Source: Clostridia bacterium
GTDB lineage: Bacteria > Bacillota > Clostridia > Oscillospirales > CAG-272
Reading direction: 5' to 3'
Assembly (NCBI GenBank): GCA_017416185.1
Contig: JAFQDF010000039.1
Location: forward strand, 1-49,094
Length of the DNA: 49,094 bases
In this document: one piece after another, positions 1-7,994 of the stretch
Layout of the letters: the number at the start of each line of letters is the position of its first letter
How positions within the stretch are numbered: the first letter of the stretch is position 1
Notes under the pieces: model-generated
What the model was told of the DNA's origin: nothing
What the model saw: only the letters and a program-made list of their open reading frames with translations
Database searches by the model: none
Made by a program: the position numbers and the translations under genes

Positions 1-13
1 ACAGAGGCATATT

Positions 14-30
14 GTCGGTACGAAACCGAC
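14..30 (-). terminator. Hairpin downstream of the tRNAs
   Basis: GTCGGT and ACCGAC form a 6-bp stem 11 nt past the tRNA-Asp CCA end. The T-run lies before the stem rather than after it, so this is a weak terminator candidate or a processing hairpin. Confidence 0.35.
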
Positions 31-40
31 GAAAAAATTA

Positions 41-117
41 TGGCGACCCGGAAGGGGCTCGAACCCTCGACCTCTAGCGTGACAGGCTAGCGCTCTAACC
101 AACTGAGCTACCAGGCC
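41..117 (-). tRNA. tRNA-Asp (GTC)
   Basis: The reverse complement folds as a standard 77-nt cloverleaf. It has a 7-bp acceptor stem (GGCCTGG with CCGGGTC), an anticodon arm CTAGC-CTGTCAC-GCTAG with anticodon GTC, a T-loop GTTCGAG and an encoded 3' CCA. It lies downstream of tRNA-Val and is probably co-transcribed with it from the promoter at 294-322. Confidence 0.97.
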
Positions 118-172
118 ATAGCGAAGGACGGTATTCCATCCCTCACCCCTCAGCCGAAGCTAAGGGAAATTG

Positions 173-248
173 TGGTGGGAACAATAGGGCTCGAACCTAT
201 GACCCTCTGCTTGTAAGGCAGATGCTCTCCCAGCTGAGCTATGCTCCC
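173..248 (-). tRNA. tRNA-Val (TAC)
   Basis: The reverse complement is a 76-nt cloverleaf with acceptor GGGAGCA/TGTTCCC, an anticodon arm with loop TTACAAG (anticodon TAC), a T-loop and an encoded CCA. It is the first tRNA after the minus-strand promoter at 294-322 and is 55 nt from tRNA-Asp. Confidence 0.97.
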
Positions 249-293
249 ACATTTTCCTTGCCGTTTGATACCTTTGTATCAGCGACGGATATT

Positions 294-322
294 ATTATAA
301 CAGGTTGATATCTATTTGTCAA
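294..322 (-). promoter_or_regulatory. Promoter of the tRNA-Val/tRNA-Asp operon
   Basis: On the minus strand, TTGACA (317-322) and TATAAT (294-299) are separated by exactly 17 bp, a perfect sigma-A consensus. It reads toward tRNA-Val, whose 5' end is about 45 nt downstream. A small hairpin (TGATAC/GTATCA, 263-278) lies in the leader. Confidence 0.9.
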
Positions 323-360
323 CCCTTTTTTTCGTTTTTTTCAATCTTTTTTTATTATTG

Positions 361-1116
361 TTATTTTATACATTTGCAGACAAAAAACCACTTGTCCGAG
401 TTGTCATATATTACCGAGAAATCATATCCGCCATAGATATCAAGTACTTCAAATCCGGTCTTTGCAAGCAATTTTTTCAAGGTGCTCATAGAATAGCATT
501 TTTCTCTCTGCTCCTCGTCATAACGCTCATACGAGCCGTCCTCATTCTCGCTGAAAAGGCTCAGAACAAAATCGCAGGTTTTGTTTTTCGGATTATAGAA
601 ATTCTGCCAAGCGAGAAGCACTCCCTCCTCCTCAAGAACGTAGTCGTGTCGGGCATAACCCTCCTCAAAACGGTGAGGTGTGTTTACGTCAAAAATAAAC
701 ACTCCTTCAGGAACGAGATAGTTATGCACGAGTGAAAAGCATTTCTCTACGTCGGCGGTCTTTAAAAGATAATTGATACTGTCAAGACAGCATACGCAGG
801 CATCAACGGTTCCGTAGAGTTCAAACTCCCTCATATCCTGGCAAAGATAGAGTATACCCTTGGGATCCTTCAATTCCTCCTGTCTTGCCACCATAAGCAT
901 ATCCGTAGAAAGATCTATACCCGTCATATCAAAGCCTCTATCGGCAAGCAGTCTGGTCAGCTTTCCCGTTCCGCAGGCAAGATCAAGGGCAAGCTCGGGG
1001 TAGGCTATTCCCTTTTCTTTTATTATCTTTGCCAAAAAGTCGGCAAAAGCTTCATAATCCACCTCTGAATTAAGAAGCTCATAATACCTTGATATCACCG
1101 AATACTGCTCATTCAT
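361..1116 (-). CDS. Class I SAM-dependent methyltransferase (YqeM-like)
   Basis: A 251-aa Rossmann-fold methyltransferase. The SAM-binding motif I, DLACGTGKL, is at about residues 45-53 and the acidic motif GIDLS follows. The N-terminal Tyr-rich helix and the length match the B. subtilis YqeM group, a conserved family without a settled substrate. I chose the internal ATG at 1116 because it overlaps the stop of the upstream yerC-like gene (GATGAATGA), suggesting coupling. A longer reading frame adds 11 residues that would lie inside yerC. Ribosome binding signals are weak here, as is usual for coupled starts. The family is confident; the substrate is unknown. Confidence 0.85.
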   Translation of the reverse strand: MNEQYSVISRYYELLNSEVDYEAFADFLAKIIKEKGIAYPELALDLACGTGKLTRLLADRGFDMTGIDLSTDMLMVARQEELKDPKGILYLCQDMREFELYGTVDACVCCLDSINYLLKTADVEKCFSLVHNYLVPEGVFIFDVNTPHRFEEGYARHDYVLEEEGVLLAWQNFYNPKNKTCDFVLSLFSENEDGSYERYDEEQREKCYSMSTLKKLLAKTGFEVLDIYGGYDFSVIYDNSDKWFFVCKCIK

Positions 1117-1405
1117 CCTTATCTTCCAATCTGTTAAAAACGATATCATAGCCGTCGTTGCCGTATTTGAGGGAGCGGTTGACGCGGCTGATGGTAGCGC
1201 TGGAAAGTCCCGTATCCTTGACGATAGTGGAATATACGGCGTTCTCCTTGAGCATTCTTGCCGCCTTCATACGCTTACTCATCTCCTTAAGCTCCGCCAC
1301 GGTACAAAGATCGCCGAAAAATGCATAACACTCCTCTGCGCTCTCAAGTTTAAGAATACACTCAAAAAGAAAATCTATGTTTTCGTCTCTGATTCTGTCT
1401 ATCAT
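1109..1405 (-). CDS. YerC/YecD family TrpR-related protein
   Basis: This 98-aa protein matches the YerC/YecD family, small DNA-binding proteins related to the Trp repressor and found in Firmicutes. The middle carries the conserved ELKEMSKRMKAARML stretch and the C-terminal half a helix-turn-helix ending in LSSATISRVNRSLKYG. A good ribosome binding site (GAGGTAGAT) precedes the ATG. The last 8 nt overlap the methyltransferase start. In Bacillus and relatives it is an uncharacterised regulator, so the target genes cannot be named. Confidence 0.9.
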   Translation of the reverse strand: MIDRIRDENIDFLFECILKLESAEECYAFFGDLCTVAELKEMSKRMKAARMLKENAVYSTIVKDTGLSSATISRVNRSLKYGNDGYDIVFNRLEDKDE

Positions 1406-1454
1406 ATCTACCTCGCTAAAATATTACTGTTTAACATTTTAGCACATTAAAGTC

Positions 1455-2432
1455 TTAAAGTAAAGAGTTTTTGAATAATAATTTTGAAATATCTTTGGCA
1501 CTTGCACCGAAAATATATCTCTGTATATCATATTTTGACAGATAAGCAAGCACGTCATTGTAATCGTAACGTATACCAACAAGGCTGTCGGTAAGCTCGT
1601 TTATATCACCCACACCGAAAAAGTCACCTGTAAGCTTTACTTCCTTTATTATTCCGTGATCGGTGTTTACGTTTGCCTCGATGCTTCCGTAGTCAAAGCG
1701 TTCCTTTACCGTAAGGGTATATTCCTTACTTCTGCCCCATATCCAGTCCCAGGTGGCGAACTTTTCGTCACGGAGCTTGGTTATAAGCTGAGTTTCGGCG
1801 GCGGTAAAATAACGTCTTTCACCCTCAAAACCTGACTCGATATGTGCCATAAATCCTTCAACGTCCATATCCGTATCCAAAAGATCTTTTATGTTGGCAA
1901 CACGACTGCGCACGCTCTTGATACCCTTGCTCTTAAGTTTTTCCGGATCTACCTTAAGTGCTCCCGCAACGTCGCTCAAATTAGCCGAATAAAGAAGGGT
2001 TCCGTGGTGCAGTACCTTACCGTGACGAACGCACTGGGCGTTGCCCGAAACCTTTTTGCCGTCAACAAGTATATCGTTTCTGCCCGAAAGCTCTGCGTTC
2101 AGAGACAGCTCTTTAAGACTCTCTATAATAGGATCGGTATACTTTTTAAAGTCTATACCCTTTCCCTCTGCGGGAATAATAACAGAAAAATTCACGTTGC
2201 CCAGATCGTGGAATACCGCTCCACCCCCGGTAAGACGGCGGGAAACGGTAATGCCGTGACTGTCCGCATACTCGCGGTCAACCTCGGCATAGGCGTTCTG
2301 GTTGTTGCCTATAACTACCGTCTTTTCGTTACGCCAGAGCATAAAAACGTCCTCGTCGCAGTTATCTATAAGATACTGCTCTGCGGCGAGATTGAAATAT
2401 GGATCGGTACAATCGTTTTTGATAATTAACAT
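1455..2432 (-). CDS. lplA: Lipoate--protein ligase
   Basis: A 325-aa LplA-type ligase, which activates free lipoate with ATP and attaches it to lysines of E2 subunits or glycine-cleavage H protein. The diagnostic motif RRLTGGGAVFHDLGNVNFS lies near residues 65-83, followed by GRNDILVDGKKVSGNAQ. The C-terminal accessory domain (about 240-325) is present, so this is the full two-domain form. No lipoate-dependent enzyme is encoded in the window. GGTG precedes the ATG at 2432. Confidence 0.95.
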   Translation of the reverse strand: MLIIKNDCTDPYFNLAAEQYLIDNCDEDVFMLWRNEKTVVIGNNQNAYAEVDREYADSHGITVSRRLTGGGAVFHDLGNVNFSVIIPAEGKGIDFKKYTDPIIESLKELSLNAELSGRNDILVDGKKVSGNAQCVRHGKVLHHGTLLYSANLSDVAGALKVDPEKLKSKGIKSVRSRVANIKDLLDTDMDVEGFMAHIESGFEGERRYFTAAETQLITKLRDEKFATWDWIWGRSKEYTLTVKERFDYGSIEANVNTDHGIIKEVKLTGDFFGVGDINELTDSLVGIRYDYNDVLAYLSKYDIQRYIFGASAKDISKLLFKNSLL

Positions 2433-2460
2433 AATAACACCGTAAATATTTTTGCATTTT

Positions 2461-2489
2461 CAATATCGGTTTATTCGAAACCGATATTG
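2461..2489. terminator. Inverted repeat after Mini-RNase III
   Basis: CAATATCGGTTT and AAACCGATATTG form a 12-bp stem with a 5-nt loop overlapping the stop codon of the Mini-RNase III gene. It is not followed by a clear T-run on the minus strand, so termination is likely but not certain. Confidence 0.5.
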
Positions 2490-2836
2490 AAAAGTTCCTG
2501 CATTCTTTCGTTGCGCTCGGTGAGGTAGAGATATGCAAACATTACCTCAAGCCCTGTTGCCTTACGGTAGTCGGCTGCGGTCGCGTTCTTTGGCTTGGAC
2601 ATAGTGTGGTTGTTTCTGCCGCGCTTGAACCAGGCAAGCTCATCCTCGGTAAGATGAGGCTCCATACGGTCAAAGGCCTCGCTTTGTGAGGATGCCTTGA
2701 CATATTGCAGAGCGATCTTATTCATCTCCCCTGCGTTTGCCATTCCTTTTTTGACCAATACCGTCCTTGTAATAAGTTCAAGAACACTGTCTCCTAAGTA
2801 TGCAAGAGCCGAGGGGCTCATTTCGTTGATATTCAT
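2471..2836 (-). CDS. mrnC: Mini-ribonuclease 3
   Basis: A 121-aa Mini-RNase III. This family is the RNase III catalytic fold without a double-stranded RNA-binding domain and in Bacillus matures the 3' and 5' ends of 23S rRNA. The signature ALAYLGDSVLEL at residues 10-21 holds the catalytic Asp, and the C-terminal GLEVMFAYLYL supplies a second acidic side chain. The start at 2836 has GGAG 7 nt upstream; a longer frame of 13 extra residues has no such site. It has its own promoter at 2866-2894. Confidence 0.95.
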   Translation of the reverse strand: MNINEMSPSALAYLGDSVLELITRTVLVKKGMANAGEMNKIALQYVKASSQSEAFDRMEPHLTEDELAWFKRGRNNHTMSKPKNATAADYRKATGLEVMFAYLYLTERNERMQELFNIGFE

Positions 2837-2865
2837 AATGATACTCCGAATATTTTGATATTTAG

Positions 2866-2894
2866 AGTATAACACAAATTTCGGTCTTATGCAA
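2866..2894 (-). promoter_or_regulatory. Promoter of mrnC
   Basis: On the minus strand TTGCAT (2889-2894) and TATACT (2866-2871) are 17 bp apart. The -35 box sits inside the loop and stem of the hairpin that ends the amidase transcript, so terminator and promoter overlap. Confidence 0.65.
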
Positions 2895-2903
2895 GACCGA
2901 AAT
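2878..2903 (-). terminator. Terminator hairpin after the amidase
   Basis: ATTTCGGTCTT and AAGACCGAAAT pair as 11 bp around a 4-nt loop, overlapping the amidase stop codon; the minus-strand sequence continues TTGTGTT. Confidence 0.6.
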
Positions 2904-3453
2904 ATCTGTTGATTCCGTTGTAAAGTCCCTGCGCAAAGAGCTGAGGGTTTTGGCTCATTAGCGCCGCGTCACCCGGATTGGTTATAAATCCTAATTCTAT
3001 AAGAGTGGCAGGCATACGGGTACGGCGAAGTACGTAAAGCGAGGGTCTTGCAAAAACACCTCTGTCGGGTAAGCCTGTAGTTCCCGTAAGTCCGATAAGT
3101 ATATCCCGCGCAAACTGCTCCGCAGCTCCCCCGAGGCTGTAAACGTACCCTTCGCTTCCGCTTGCCGTAGTTATTGAAGAGGCGTTTGCGTGCAGACTGA
3201 TGAAATAATCCGCTCCCCAGTCATTTGCCATATCAACCCTTGCTCTGAGGCTCTCGGCATTGGTGGTTCCGAGCTGTGTTTCGGGACTGGGTCGGGAGAG
3301 CATTACCTCGTAGTTCGGGTCTGCATCCAGCAGAAGTGCCAAACGTCTGCCTATCTCATATGTAAGATCCTGCTCACGTAACCCCTGTCCCTCTGCCCCT
3401 GCATTGGGGTTACGCGGGTTATGTCCCTGATCAATAAAAATTTTTATCGCCAT
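2887..3453 (-). CDS. N-acetylmuramoyl-L-alanine amidase (Amidase_3)
   Basis: A 188-aa Amidase_3 domain, the zinc enzyme that cleaves the bond between muramic acid and the peptide stem of peptidoglycan. Zinc ligands are visible as DQGHNP (His near 10) and SLHANA (His near 87), with the catalytic Glu in LIELGFITN close to the C-terminus. There is no signal peptide and no cell-wall-binding domain, which is unusual for an autolysin but common for clostridial stand-alone amidases involved in sporulation or phage-type lysis. The start has an ideal ribosome binding site (CGGAGGTAATAAT). It diverges from the ttcA-like gene. Confidence 0.92.
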   Translation of the reverse strand: MAIKIFIDQGHNPRNPNAGAEGQGLREQDLTYEIGRRLALLLDADPNYEVMLSRPSPETQLGTTNAESLRARVDMANDWGADYFISLHANASSITTASGSEGYVYSLGGAAEQFARDILIGLTGTTGLPDRGVFARPSLYVLRRTRMPATLIELGFITNPGDAALMSQNPQLFAQGLYNGINRYFGLA

Positions 3454-3468
3454 ATTATTACCTCCGTA

Positions 3469-3497
3469 TTTACATTTTATTCGGCTTGTGGTAAAAT
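3469..3497 (+). promoter_or_regulatory. Leaderless promoter of the TtcA-like gene
   Basis: TTTACA (3469-3474) and TAAAAT (3492-3497) are 17 bp apart, and the ATG follows only 6 nt after the -10 box. Transcription would begin at or within 1 nt of the start codon. No Shine-Dalgarno sequence is present. Confidence 0.75.
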
Positions 3498-3503
3498 GGT
3501 GAT

Positions 3504-4241
3504 ATGGAATTTGTAAAGATAAGAAGATTACTCAGCTATGCCCGACGCTGTGTTGATGATTATAATATGATAGAGGACGGCGACAAGATAGCCGTTGGAC
3601 TCTCGGGCGGTAAGGATTCGGCGGCTCTGCTGTGTACTTTAAGAGATTTAAAGATTTTCTATCCCAAAAAGTTTGATATTATGGCAATTACCGTGGATAT
3701 GGGCTTTGAGGGTGCGGATTACAGTAAGGCAGAGGAGTTCTGCCGTGAGGCGGGAATCGAATACGTAATCAAAAAGACCAATCTTGCAGAGGTCATATTT
3801 GATATAAGAAAGGAATCAAACCCCTGTTCCCTCTGTGCCAAGATGCGACGCGGCATCTTAAACGAAGCTGCCCGCGATCTGGGCTGTAACAAGGTGGCTC
3901 TGGGACACCATTTTGACGACGTGGTGGATACCTTTATGCTCAATCTTATCCACGAGGGACGTATAGCGTCATTTTCGCCGGTTACATATCTTTCAAGGAC
4001 GGATATTACGGTCATAAGGCCTCTCTCCTACTGTCCTGAAAAGGATATAAAATACTTTGTACGTCATAACGATCTTCCCGTATCTCCCAGTCTCTGTCCC
4101 GAGGACAAGGCAACCGAAAGGGAGAATATGAAGCAGCTTATAGATGACCTTGACCGCCAGTTCAAGGGTGTAAGACACCGTATATTCGGTGCGTTGCAGA
4201 AGCAGGATATCTCAGGATGGAAAAAGAACAGCTCGGATTGA
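3504..4241 (+). CDS. ttcA: TtcA-family tRNA 2-thiolation protein
   Basis: A 245-aa PP-loop ATPase of the TtcA group. In the family, ATP activates cytidine-32 of tRNA and an iron-sulfur cluster delivers sulfur to make 2-thiocytidine. The PP-loop SGGKDS is at 34-39. Cluster ligands are expected at Cys108 and Cys111 (CSLC) and Cys198 (SLCPED), the TtcA arrangement. TilS is unlikely because of these cysteines. In Firmicutes the exact tRNA target of this branch is not certain. The mRNA appears leaderless. A terminator follows at 4221-4254, overlapping the last codons. Confidence 0.88.
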   Translation: MEFVKIRRLLSYARRCVDDYNMIEDGDKIAVGLSGGKDSAALLCTLRDLKIFYPKKFDIMAITVDMGFEGADYSKAEEFCREAGIEYVIKKTNLAEVIFDIRKESNPCSLCAKMRRGILNEAARDLGCNKVALGHHFDDVVDTFMLNLIHEGRIASFSPVTYLSRTDITVIRPLSYCPEKDIKYFVRHNDLPVSPSLCPEDKATERENMKQLIDDLDRQFKGVRHRIFGALQKQDISGWKKNSSD

Positions 4242-4254
4242 GCTGTTCTTTTTC
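4221..4254 (+). terminator. Rho-independent terminator after ttcA
   Basis: AAAAAGAACAGCTC and GAGCTGTTCTTTTT form a 14-bp stem with a 5-nt loop, ending in a T-run. It overlaps the stop codon. Confidence 0.9.
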
Positions 4255-4279
4255 CGTCAACTCATAACTCTTTAAACAC

Positions 4280-4306
4280 AAAAAGCAGTTCACCGAACTG
4301 CTTTTT
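4280..4306 (-). terminator. Rho-independent terminator after the SLH/CBM9 gene
   Basis: AAAAAGCAGTTC and GAACTGCTTTTT form a 12-bp stem with a 3-nt loop and T-runs on both sides, so it can work in both directions between the convergent genes. Confidence 0.88.
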
Positions 4307-4321
4307 GCTATGTTATATTAT

Positions 4322-5812
4322 TTATTTCATCAAATCATCAAACTTCATAAGCATTACGGCTGCCTGAGCTCTGGTTGCGGTTCCCTTGGGGTTAGCACAG
4401 AGCTTACCGTTCATATTCATACCCGAAATGATACCGGCATCTACCGCCCAAAGCATAGGCTCTACCATCCAGTAGTTCGCTTCCTTATCAAATTCTCTTG
4501 CATCGGCAAACACGGACAGATTGCCTCTGCCCTCTATATCTATGCCGTTCTTGGCTGCATAGTTATAGAGCATACGTGCAAGAGCCGCACGCTGGATAGA
4601 GTGTCCCGTGCCGAAGGTCGTGGCAGACATACCGCTGACATAACCTCTTTCAACCGCCCATGCCACGGCACCCGAATACCAGCGTCCTGTAGGAACGTCT
4701 TTAAATCCGCTATTAACGTATTTATATTCTTCTGTGTTTGCACCTGCGATATTGGCAAGAATCTGTACAAACTGTTCTCTGGTTATATTGGTGTGAGGGG
4801 AAAATACGGTATCAGACATACCGTTCATATAACCGTTTTTAACAACAGAGGTTACGGCGGCGTAGTACCACGCAGAGGGCTTGACATCGCTGAAGCCTGT
4901 AGACATAGTACGATCACCCATATACAAGGTAAGGCCGCAGGACATAACAATGTCTCCCCGACCCATATAACCGGCAGTTCCGTCAGCCATTGTAGTCGGC
5001 ACGGTAACAAAATGCCCCCAAGTAGCTACTTGGTCAACCACGGTATCATAAAATCGGTCATGATACGAAGCAGCTGCTTTTATCAGCGCACCGCTCTTAA
5101 GTATTTCGTTCTTATTGAGGGATATTTCATTCCAAGAAGCCTTTTTGATATCGTTTATGATAACACTCCAGGGGATACATGCCTCAAAGGTCCATCCTTT
5201 TTCGGTTTTATGACCTTTGACTTTGACCTGATTTGTGATCTCTCCGACATTGAATTCTTCTCTGTACATTCTTGCTACGTCACCCTCGAACAGACCTACC
5301 ATATAGCAGGGCAACGGATCCATATTAAAACCGTACTCAAGCATCAATCCCAAAGGATCAAGCATCAGACAGAATACATCACCGTTCCACCCGTACCCGC
5401 TTCCGTCATCACCAACATCAATATCATCATAACCGGTACTGTATATAAACTCGTTATATCCTGCGGGTATTGTTTCTCCGGTTATTTCGTTTACCGCTTC
5501 AAGTCCTTCGACTATATTTGCCGCATAGTAAAAGCCGTTCGTATCATAAGTGAAGCAAATATTTCCATAGGTAGTAAGAGGATTTACATGCCAAAAATAG
5601 CCCAATGTATCATAGTTTAATGCAGCATATGAAGACCAACCCTCATCTGCACGTATATAGCCGTCAACGGTGGGAGTTTTGTTCGGAACATCGATGGGTG
5701 GATTCTCCCTGACATAGTCAGGTCTGGCAAACAGACACGTGCCGCCGCTCAACAACAGAGTGAAACACAGTATAAAGGCTGACAGGGACGTAATTTTTTT
5801 CAGTTTAGACAT
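4322..5812 (-). CDS. Secreted SLH-domain protein with CBM9-like domain
   Basis: A 496-aa exported protein. Residues 1-30 are a signal peptide (basic start, hydrophobic core, FARPD after it). Residues about 45-290 resemble the CBM9/DOMON-type carbohydrate-binding fold: an opening PTVDGYIRADEGW and a late GWTFEACIPWSVI are typical marks. Residues about 308-496 are three SLH motifs (FSDVKPSAWYYAAV, FKDVPTGRWYSGAV and a third), which in other Firmicutes bind pyruvylated secondary wall polymers. No catalytic domain is seen, so it probably displays a sugar-binding module on the cell surface. It starts 14 nt after the MscS gene with AAAAAGGAG upstream, the last gene of that cluster. Confidence 0.85.
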   Translation of the reverse strand: MSKLKKITSLSAFILCFTLLLSGGTCLFARPDYVRENPPIDVPNKTPTVDGYIRADEGWSSYAALNYDTLGYFWHVNPLTTYGNICFTYDTNGFYYAANIVEGLEAVNEITGETIPAGYNEFIYSTGYDDIDVGDDGSGYGWNGDVFCLMLDPLGLMLEYGFNMDPLPCYMVGLFEGDVARMYREEFNVGEITNQVKVKGHKTEKGWTFEACIPWSVIINDIKKASWNEISLNKNEILKSGALIKAAASYHDRFYDTVVDQVATWGHFVTVPTTMADGTAGYMGRGDIVMSCGLTLYMGDRTMSTGFSDVKPSAWYYAAVTSVVKNGYMNGMSDTVFSPHTNITREQFVQILANIAGANTEEYKYVNSGFKDVPTGRWYSGAVAWAVERGYVSGMSATTFGTGHSIQRAALARMLYNYAAKNGIDIEGRGNLSVFADAREFDKEANYWMVEPMLWAVDAGIISGMNMNGKLCANPKGTATRAQAAVMLMKFDDLMK

Positions 5813-5826
5813 TTTTATTCTCCTTT

Positions 5827-6636
5827 TTATTTTTCTAACATATGAACGTTGATATGATCATATGTCATACCTATGCCGTCAGCATCAAAGCCGACCTTTA
5901 TCTGTTCGTTTAAGGCGAAATATACGTCCCAGTATTTTTCGCTCTTGCACCATACACGTACATCGTAAGATATAGCGCTGTTACCGTATTCCTTGACACC
6001 TACGAAGGGTTCGGGGGCGGTTTCAATATTTGCCACCTTGCCGAAGGACTTGGTAATGCTCTTTCTGACTTCTTCGGCAGTATGGTCATAAGAAGCACTG
6101 ACAACAAGGTCAACACGGCGCATATCCTCGCGGGTGTAGTTGATAATGTTTGAAACACTGACCTCGTGATTGGGGATATAAATAGTCTTGTTGTCGGGGG
6201 TCAGAAGTGTCGTGTGCATAAAGCCTATAGTTTTGACCAAGCCGCTCTTACCTGCTATCTCGATAAAATCACCGCCGATAAAGGGCTTGGTAATAAGAAT
6301 AACGAAGCCGCTTATCAGGTTGGACAGAAGATCCTGTACCGAAAGGGACAAAGCCAAGCCTGCAATACTGAGTACAGCCACAAGAGAGCTCACGGGTATA
6401 CCGATAAAATCGCAGGAAATGATGATAGCTATAAAATAAAGCCCTATCCTTGCAACGGTAACGATAAAGCCAACGGCTGAGTTGTCAAGCTTTGATTTTT
6501 CTCCTGTCTTGCGTACTATGCCGAGGATAACCTTGATAACTACGGCACATATAAGAAATACGACTATGGCAATAAGAATATTTCCTACAGTAAGCTCACC
6601 CTTACCGAAATTTAAAATATTTTTGATGGTATCCAT
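5827..6636 (-). CDS. MscS-family mechanosensitive channel
   Basis: A 269-aa small-conductance mechanosensitive channel. Three hydrophobic segments fill residues about 17-110; the third contains the Ala/Gly/Ser-rich pore helix (SLVAVLSIAGLALSLSVQ). The beta domain follows with GGDFIEIAG and TIYIPNHEVSVSNIINYTR, then a C-terminal alpha-beta domain. Length and order match the minimal MscS form. It releases solutes on hypo-osmotic shock. The ATG has AAAGGAG upstream, and the gene lies 11 nt after the ABM gene in a same-strand cluster. Confidence 0.93.
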   Translation of the reverse strand: MDTIKNILNFGKGELTVGNILIAIVVFLICAVVIKVILGIVRKTGEKSKLDNSAVGFIVTVARIGLYFIAIIISCDFIGIPVSSLVAVLSIAGLALSLSVQDLLSNLISGFVILITKPFIGGDFIEIAGKSGLVKTIGFMHTTLLTPDNKTIYIPNHEVSVSNIINYTREDMRRVDLVVSASYDHTAEEVRKSITKSFGKVANIETAPEPFVGVKEYGNSAISYDVRVWCKSEKYWDVYFALNEQIKVGFDADGIGMTYDHINVHMLEK

Positions 6637-6647
6637 ATTTACTCCTT

Positions 6648-6941
6648 TCAGGTAAATGCTATATCAGTGTTTGTTATCTTATACCTGGGGGCGGCTAAGA
6701 TATGCTCCATAGCCTCCGCCCACTTTTTATAGTGCTCGGTAGTCTTGTGGAACTCTATTGCCTCCTTGTTACGGAAAACCTCATAGAGTGTGAATTTTGT
6801 GGGCTCGTCTGCATTCTGAAGAACGTCAAAACGGACGTTGCCTTCTTCTTTAATTGAATTTTCGTGGTTGTATCGGCATATTTCGATCATCTCGTCGATA
6901 CAATCGGGCTTCGCTTCAAGCATTACCAGATTTACTATCAT
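6648..6941 (-). CDS. Antibiotic biosynthesis monooxygenase (ABM) domain protein
   Basis: A 97-aa ferredoxin-like ABM protein of the YgiN/LsrG type. The family motifs are visible: an opening beta strand MIVNLVMLEAKP, NVRFDVLQNADEPTKFTLYEVF, and the helix AIEFHKTTEHYKKW. Family members act as cofactor-free quinol monooxygenases or sugar-signal isomerases, and the substrate cannot be assigned here. The first 26 nt overlap the end of the upstream membrane-protein gene and a GGAG site lies ahead of the ATG, so translation is probably coupled. Confidence 0.85.
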   Translation of the reverse strand: MIVNLVMLEAKPDCIDEMIEICRYNHENSIKEEGNVRFDVLQNADEPTKFTLYEVFRNKEAIEFHKTTEHYKKWAEAMEHILAAPRYKITNTDIAFT

Positions 6942-7689
6942 TTTCTTTACTCCTTATGTTTTTAATAATATCGGTTATCTGCCATATTATACTCAAGGCT
7001 AAAAGACCTAACAGGATAAAAAACAGAATCCTTTTGTTCATTACCTCAAATGCAGCACACAGGACGGAATAACCGACTGTTATCGCAGAAAGCACTACGG
7101 TTGCAGGTGCGTAAGCATCGATCAAAGCTCCCAGAGCATACACCAGACAAAGTATAGGTGCAAGGGCACATACCGCAGTTCTGTCAAAATAATACAGACA
7201 TATTATGAAGTATCCTATACACACCGACAAAAGGGCAAATACAAGAGTAAATATCAATCCAAACGTAACATTTACCCATTTTTTGCTCCTTTTCCTTTTG
7301 ATATCCTTTATTACCGCAGTAAAACAGCAGGATATCAGGAAAAAGGCAAACAATGAGGTGGTTACCGACATTCTTGCAGGATCAAAAAGCTTATATAATC
7401 TTGGTACTGCAGCAAAATAGCAACAGCACAAAAGCACAGATAAAAGACTGAAACGGGAAAGCCTGGGATTAAGCATATTTGACAGCCAAAGGCTCAGAGG
7501 AAGTACCACTGATGGCAAAAGCATAAAGGTCCAGAGCATACTCTTAAAATCCGAGCTTATCACACCGAAATAAACGCTATATGGCGGATAACAGCGTACA
7601 GCTATACATACTGCCCCTACGAATACCGCTGCAAGCAGCCCCAGGATTATATATACGTAGGAATTCTGAAGCTTGTTATTGTCATCCAT
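6916..7689 (-). CDS. Multi-pass membrane protein of unknown function
   Basis: A 257-aa protein with about eight hydrophobic segments, a short N-terminal tail and a charged C-terminus ending in SKENDSKSGNA. I do not recognise a family. A basic loop (KDIKRKRSKKW) lies in the middle. The start overlaps the TSCPD gene's stop (ATGGATGA) and the end overlaps the ABM gene by 26 nt, so all three are likely translated from one message. Confidence 0.7.
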   Translation of the reverse strand: MDDNNKLQNSYVYIILGLLAAVFVGAVCIAVRCYPPYSVYFGVISSDFKSMLWTFMLLPSVVLPLSLWLSNMLNPRLSRFSLLSVLLCCCYFAAVPRLYKLFDPARMSVTTSLFAFFLISCCFTAVIKDIKRKRSKKWVNVTFGLIFTLVFALLSVCIGYFIICLYYFDRTAVCALAPILCLVYALGALIDAYAPATVVLSAITVGYSVLCAAFEVMNKRILFFILLGLLALSIIWQITDIIKNIRSKENDSKSGNA

Positions 7690-7936
7690 TTGTTTCTACT
7701 GCCTTATATATCGCGCGGGCAAGCTGGTCACCGCAGGAGGTGGGCTTGAAGCCGCAGGTGTTACCGCTGAGTAATTCAGCGACCTTCTTTGCATCCATAC
7801 CCTCGCAGAGCTTTGATATAGCCTTGAGATTGCCGTCACAACCGCCTACAAAGCGTATGTTCTTCACCTTACCCTCCTCGATGGAGAAATAAATCTCTCT
7901 TGAGCAGGTTCCCTGTGTTCTGTATGAATAATCCAT
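7682..7936 (-). CDS. TIGR03905-family TSCPD domain protein
   Basis: An 84-aa TSCPD domain protein. This small domain also occurs at the C-terminus of B12-dependent ribonucleotide reductases; free-standing members are common in Clostridia and have no proven function. Conserved features are VGGCDGNLKAISKL, a second Cys in NTCGFK and TSCGDQLARAIYKA at the end. The start at 7936 has AAGGAG 9 nt upstream; a longer frame of 15 residues is not supported. It appears to be the first gene of a cluster running to the SLH protein at 4322. Confidence 0.85.
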   Translation of the reverse strand: MDYSYRTQGTCSREIYFSIEEGKVKNIRFVGGCDGNLKAISKLCEGMDAKKVAELLSGNTCGFKPTSCGDQLARAIYKAVETNG

Positions 7937-7966
7937 TGTTGTATACTCCTTTATATGTATGTGATT

Positions 7967-7994
7967 TTGGCGGGCGGCCAATGACCGCCCCTAC
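7967..7994. repeat. GC-rich palindrome between nnrD and the TSCPD gene
   Basis: GGGCGGCCAATGACCGCCC forms a stem of about 7 bp in an otherwise AT-rich gap, followed by CTACG just outside. Palindromes of this kind are often dispersed in Oscillospiraceae genomes (from memory, not tested). It overlaps the 3' end of nnrD and may act as its transcript end. Confidence 0.5.

Noticed and set aside
3504..4241. TilS (tRNA-Ile lysidine synthase)
   Set aside because: The PP-loop is shared, but the Cys108/Cys111/Cys198 cluster ligands and the length fit TtcA.
4310..5620. 436-codon open frame on the plus strand
   Set aside because: It lies antisense to the SLH/CBM9 gene, has no ribosome binding site and no recognisable domain; the minus frame has a signal peptide and SLH motifs.
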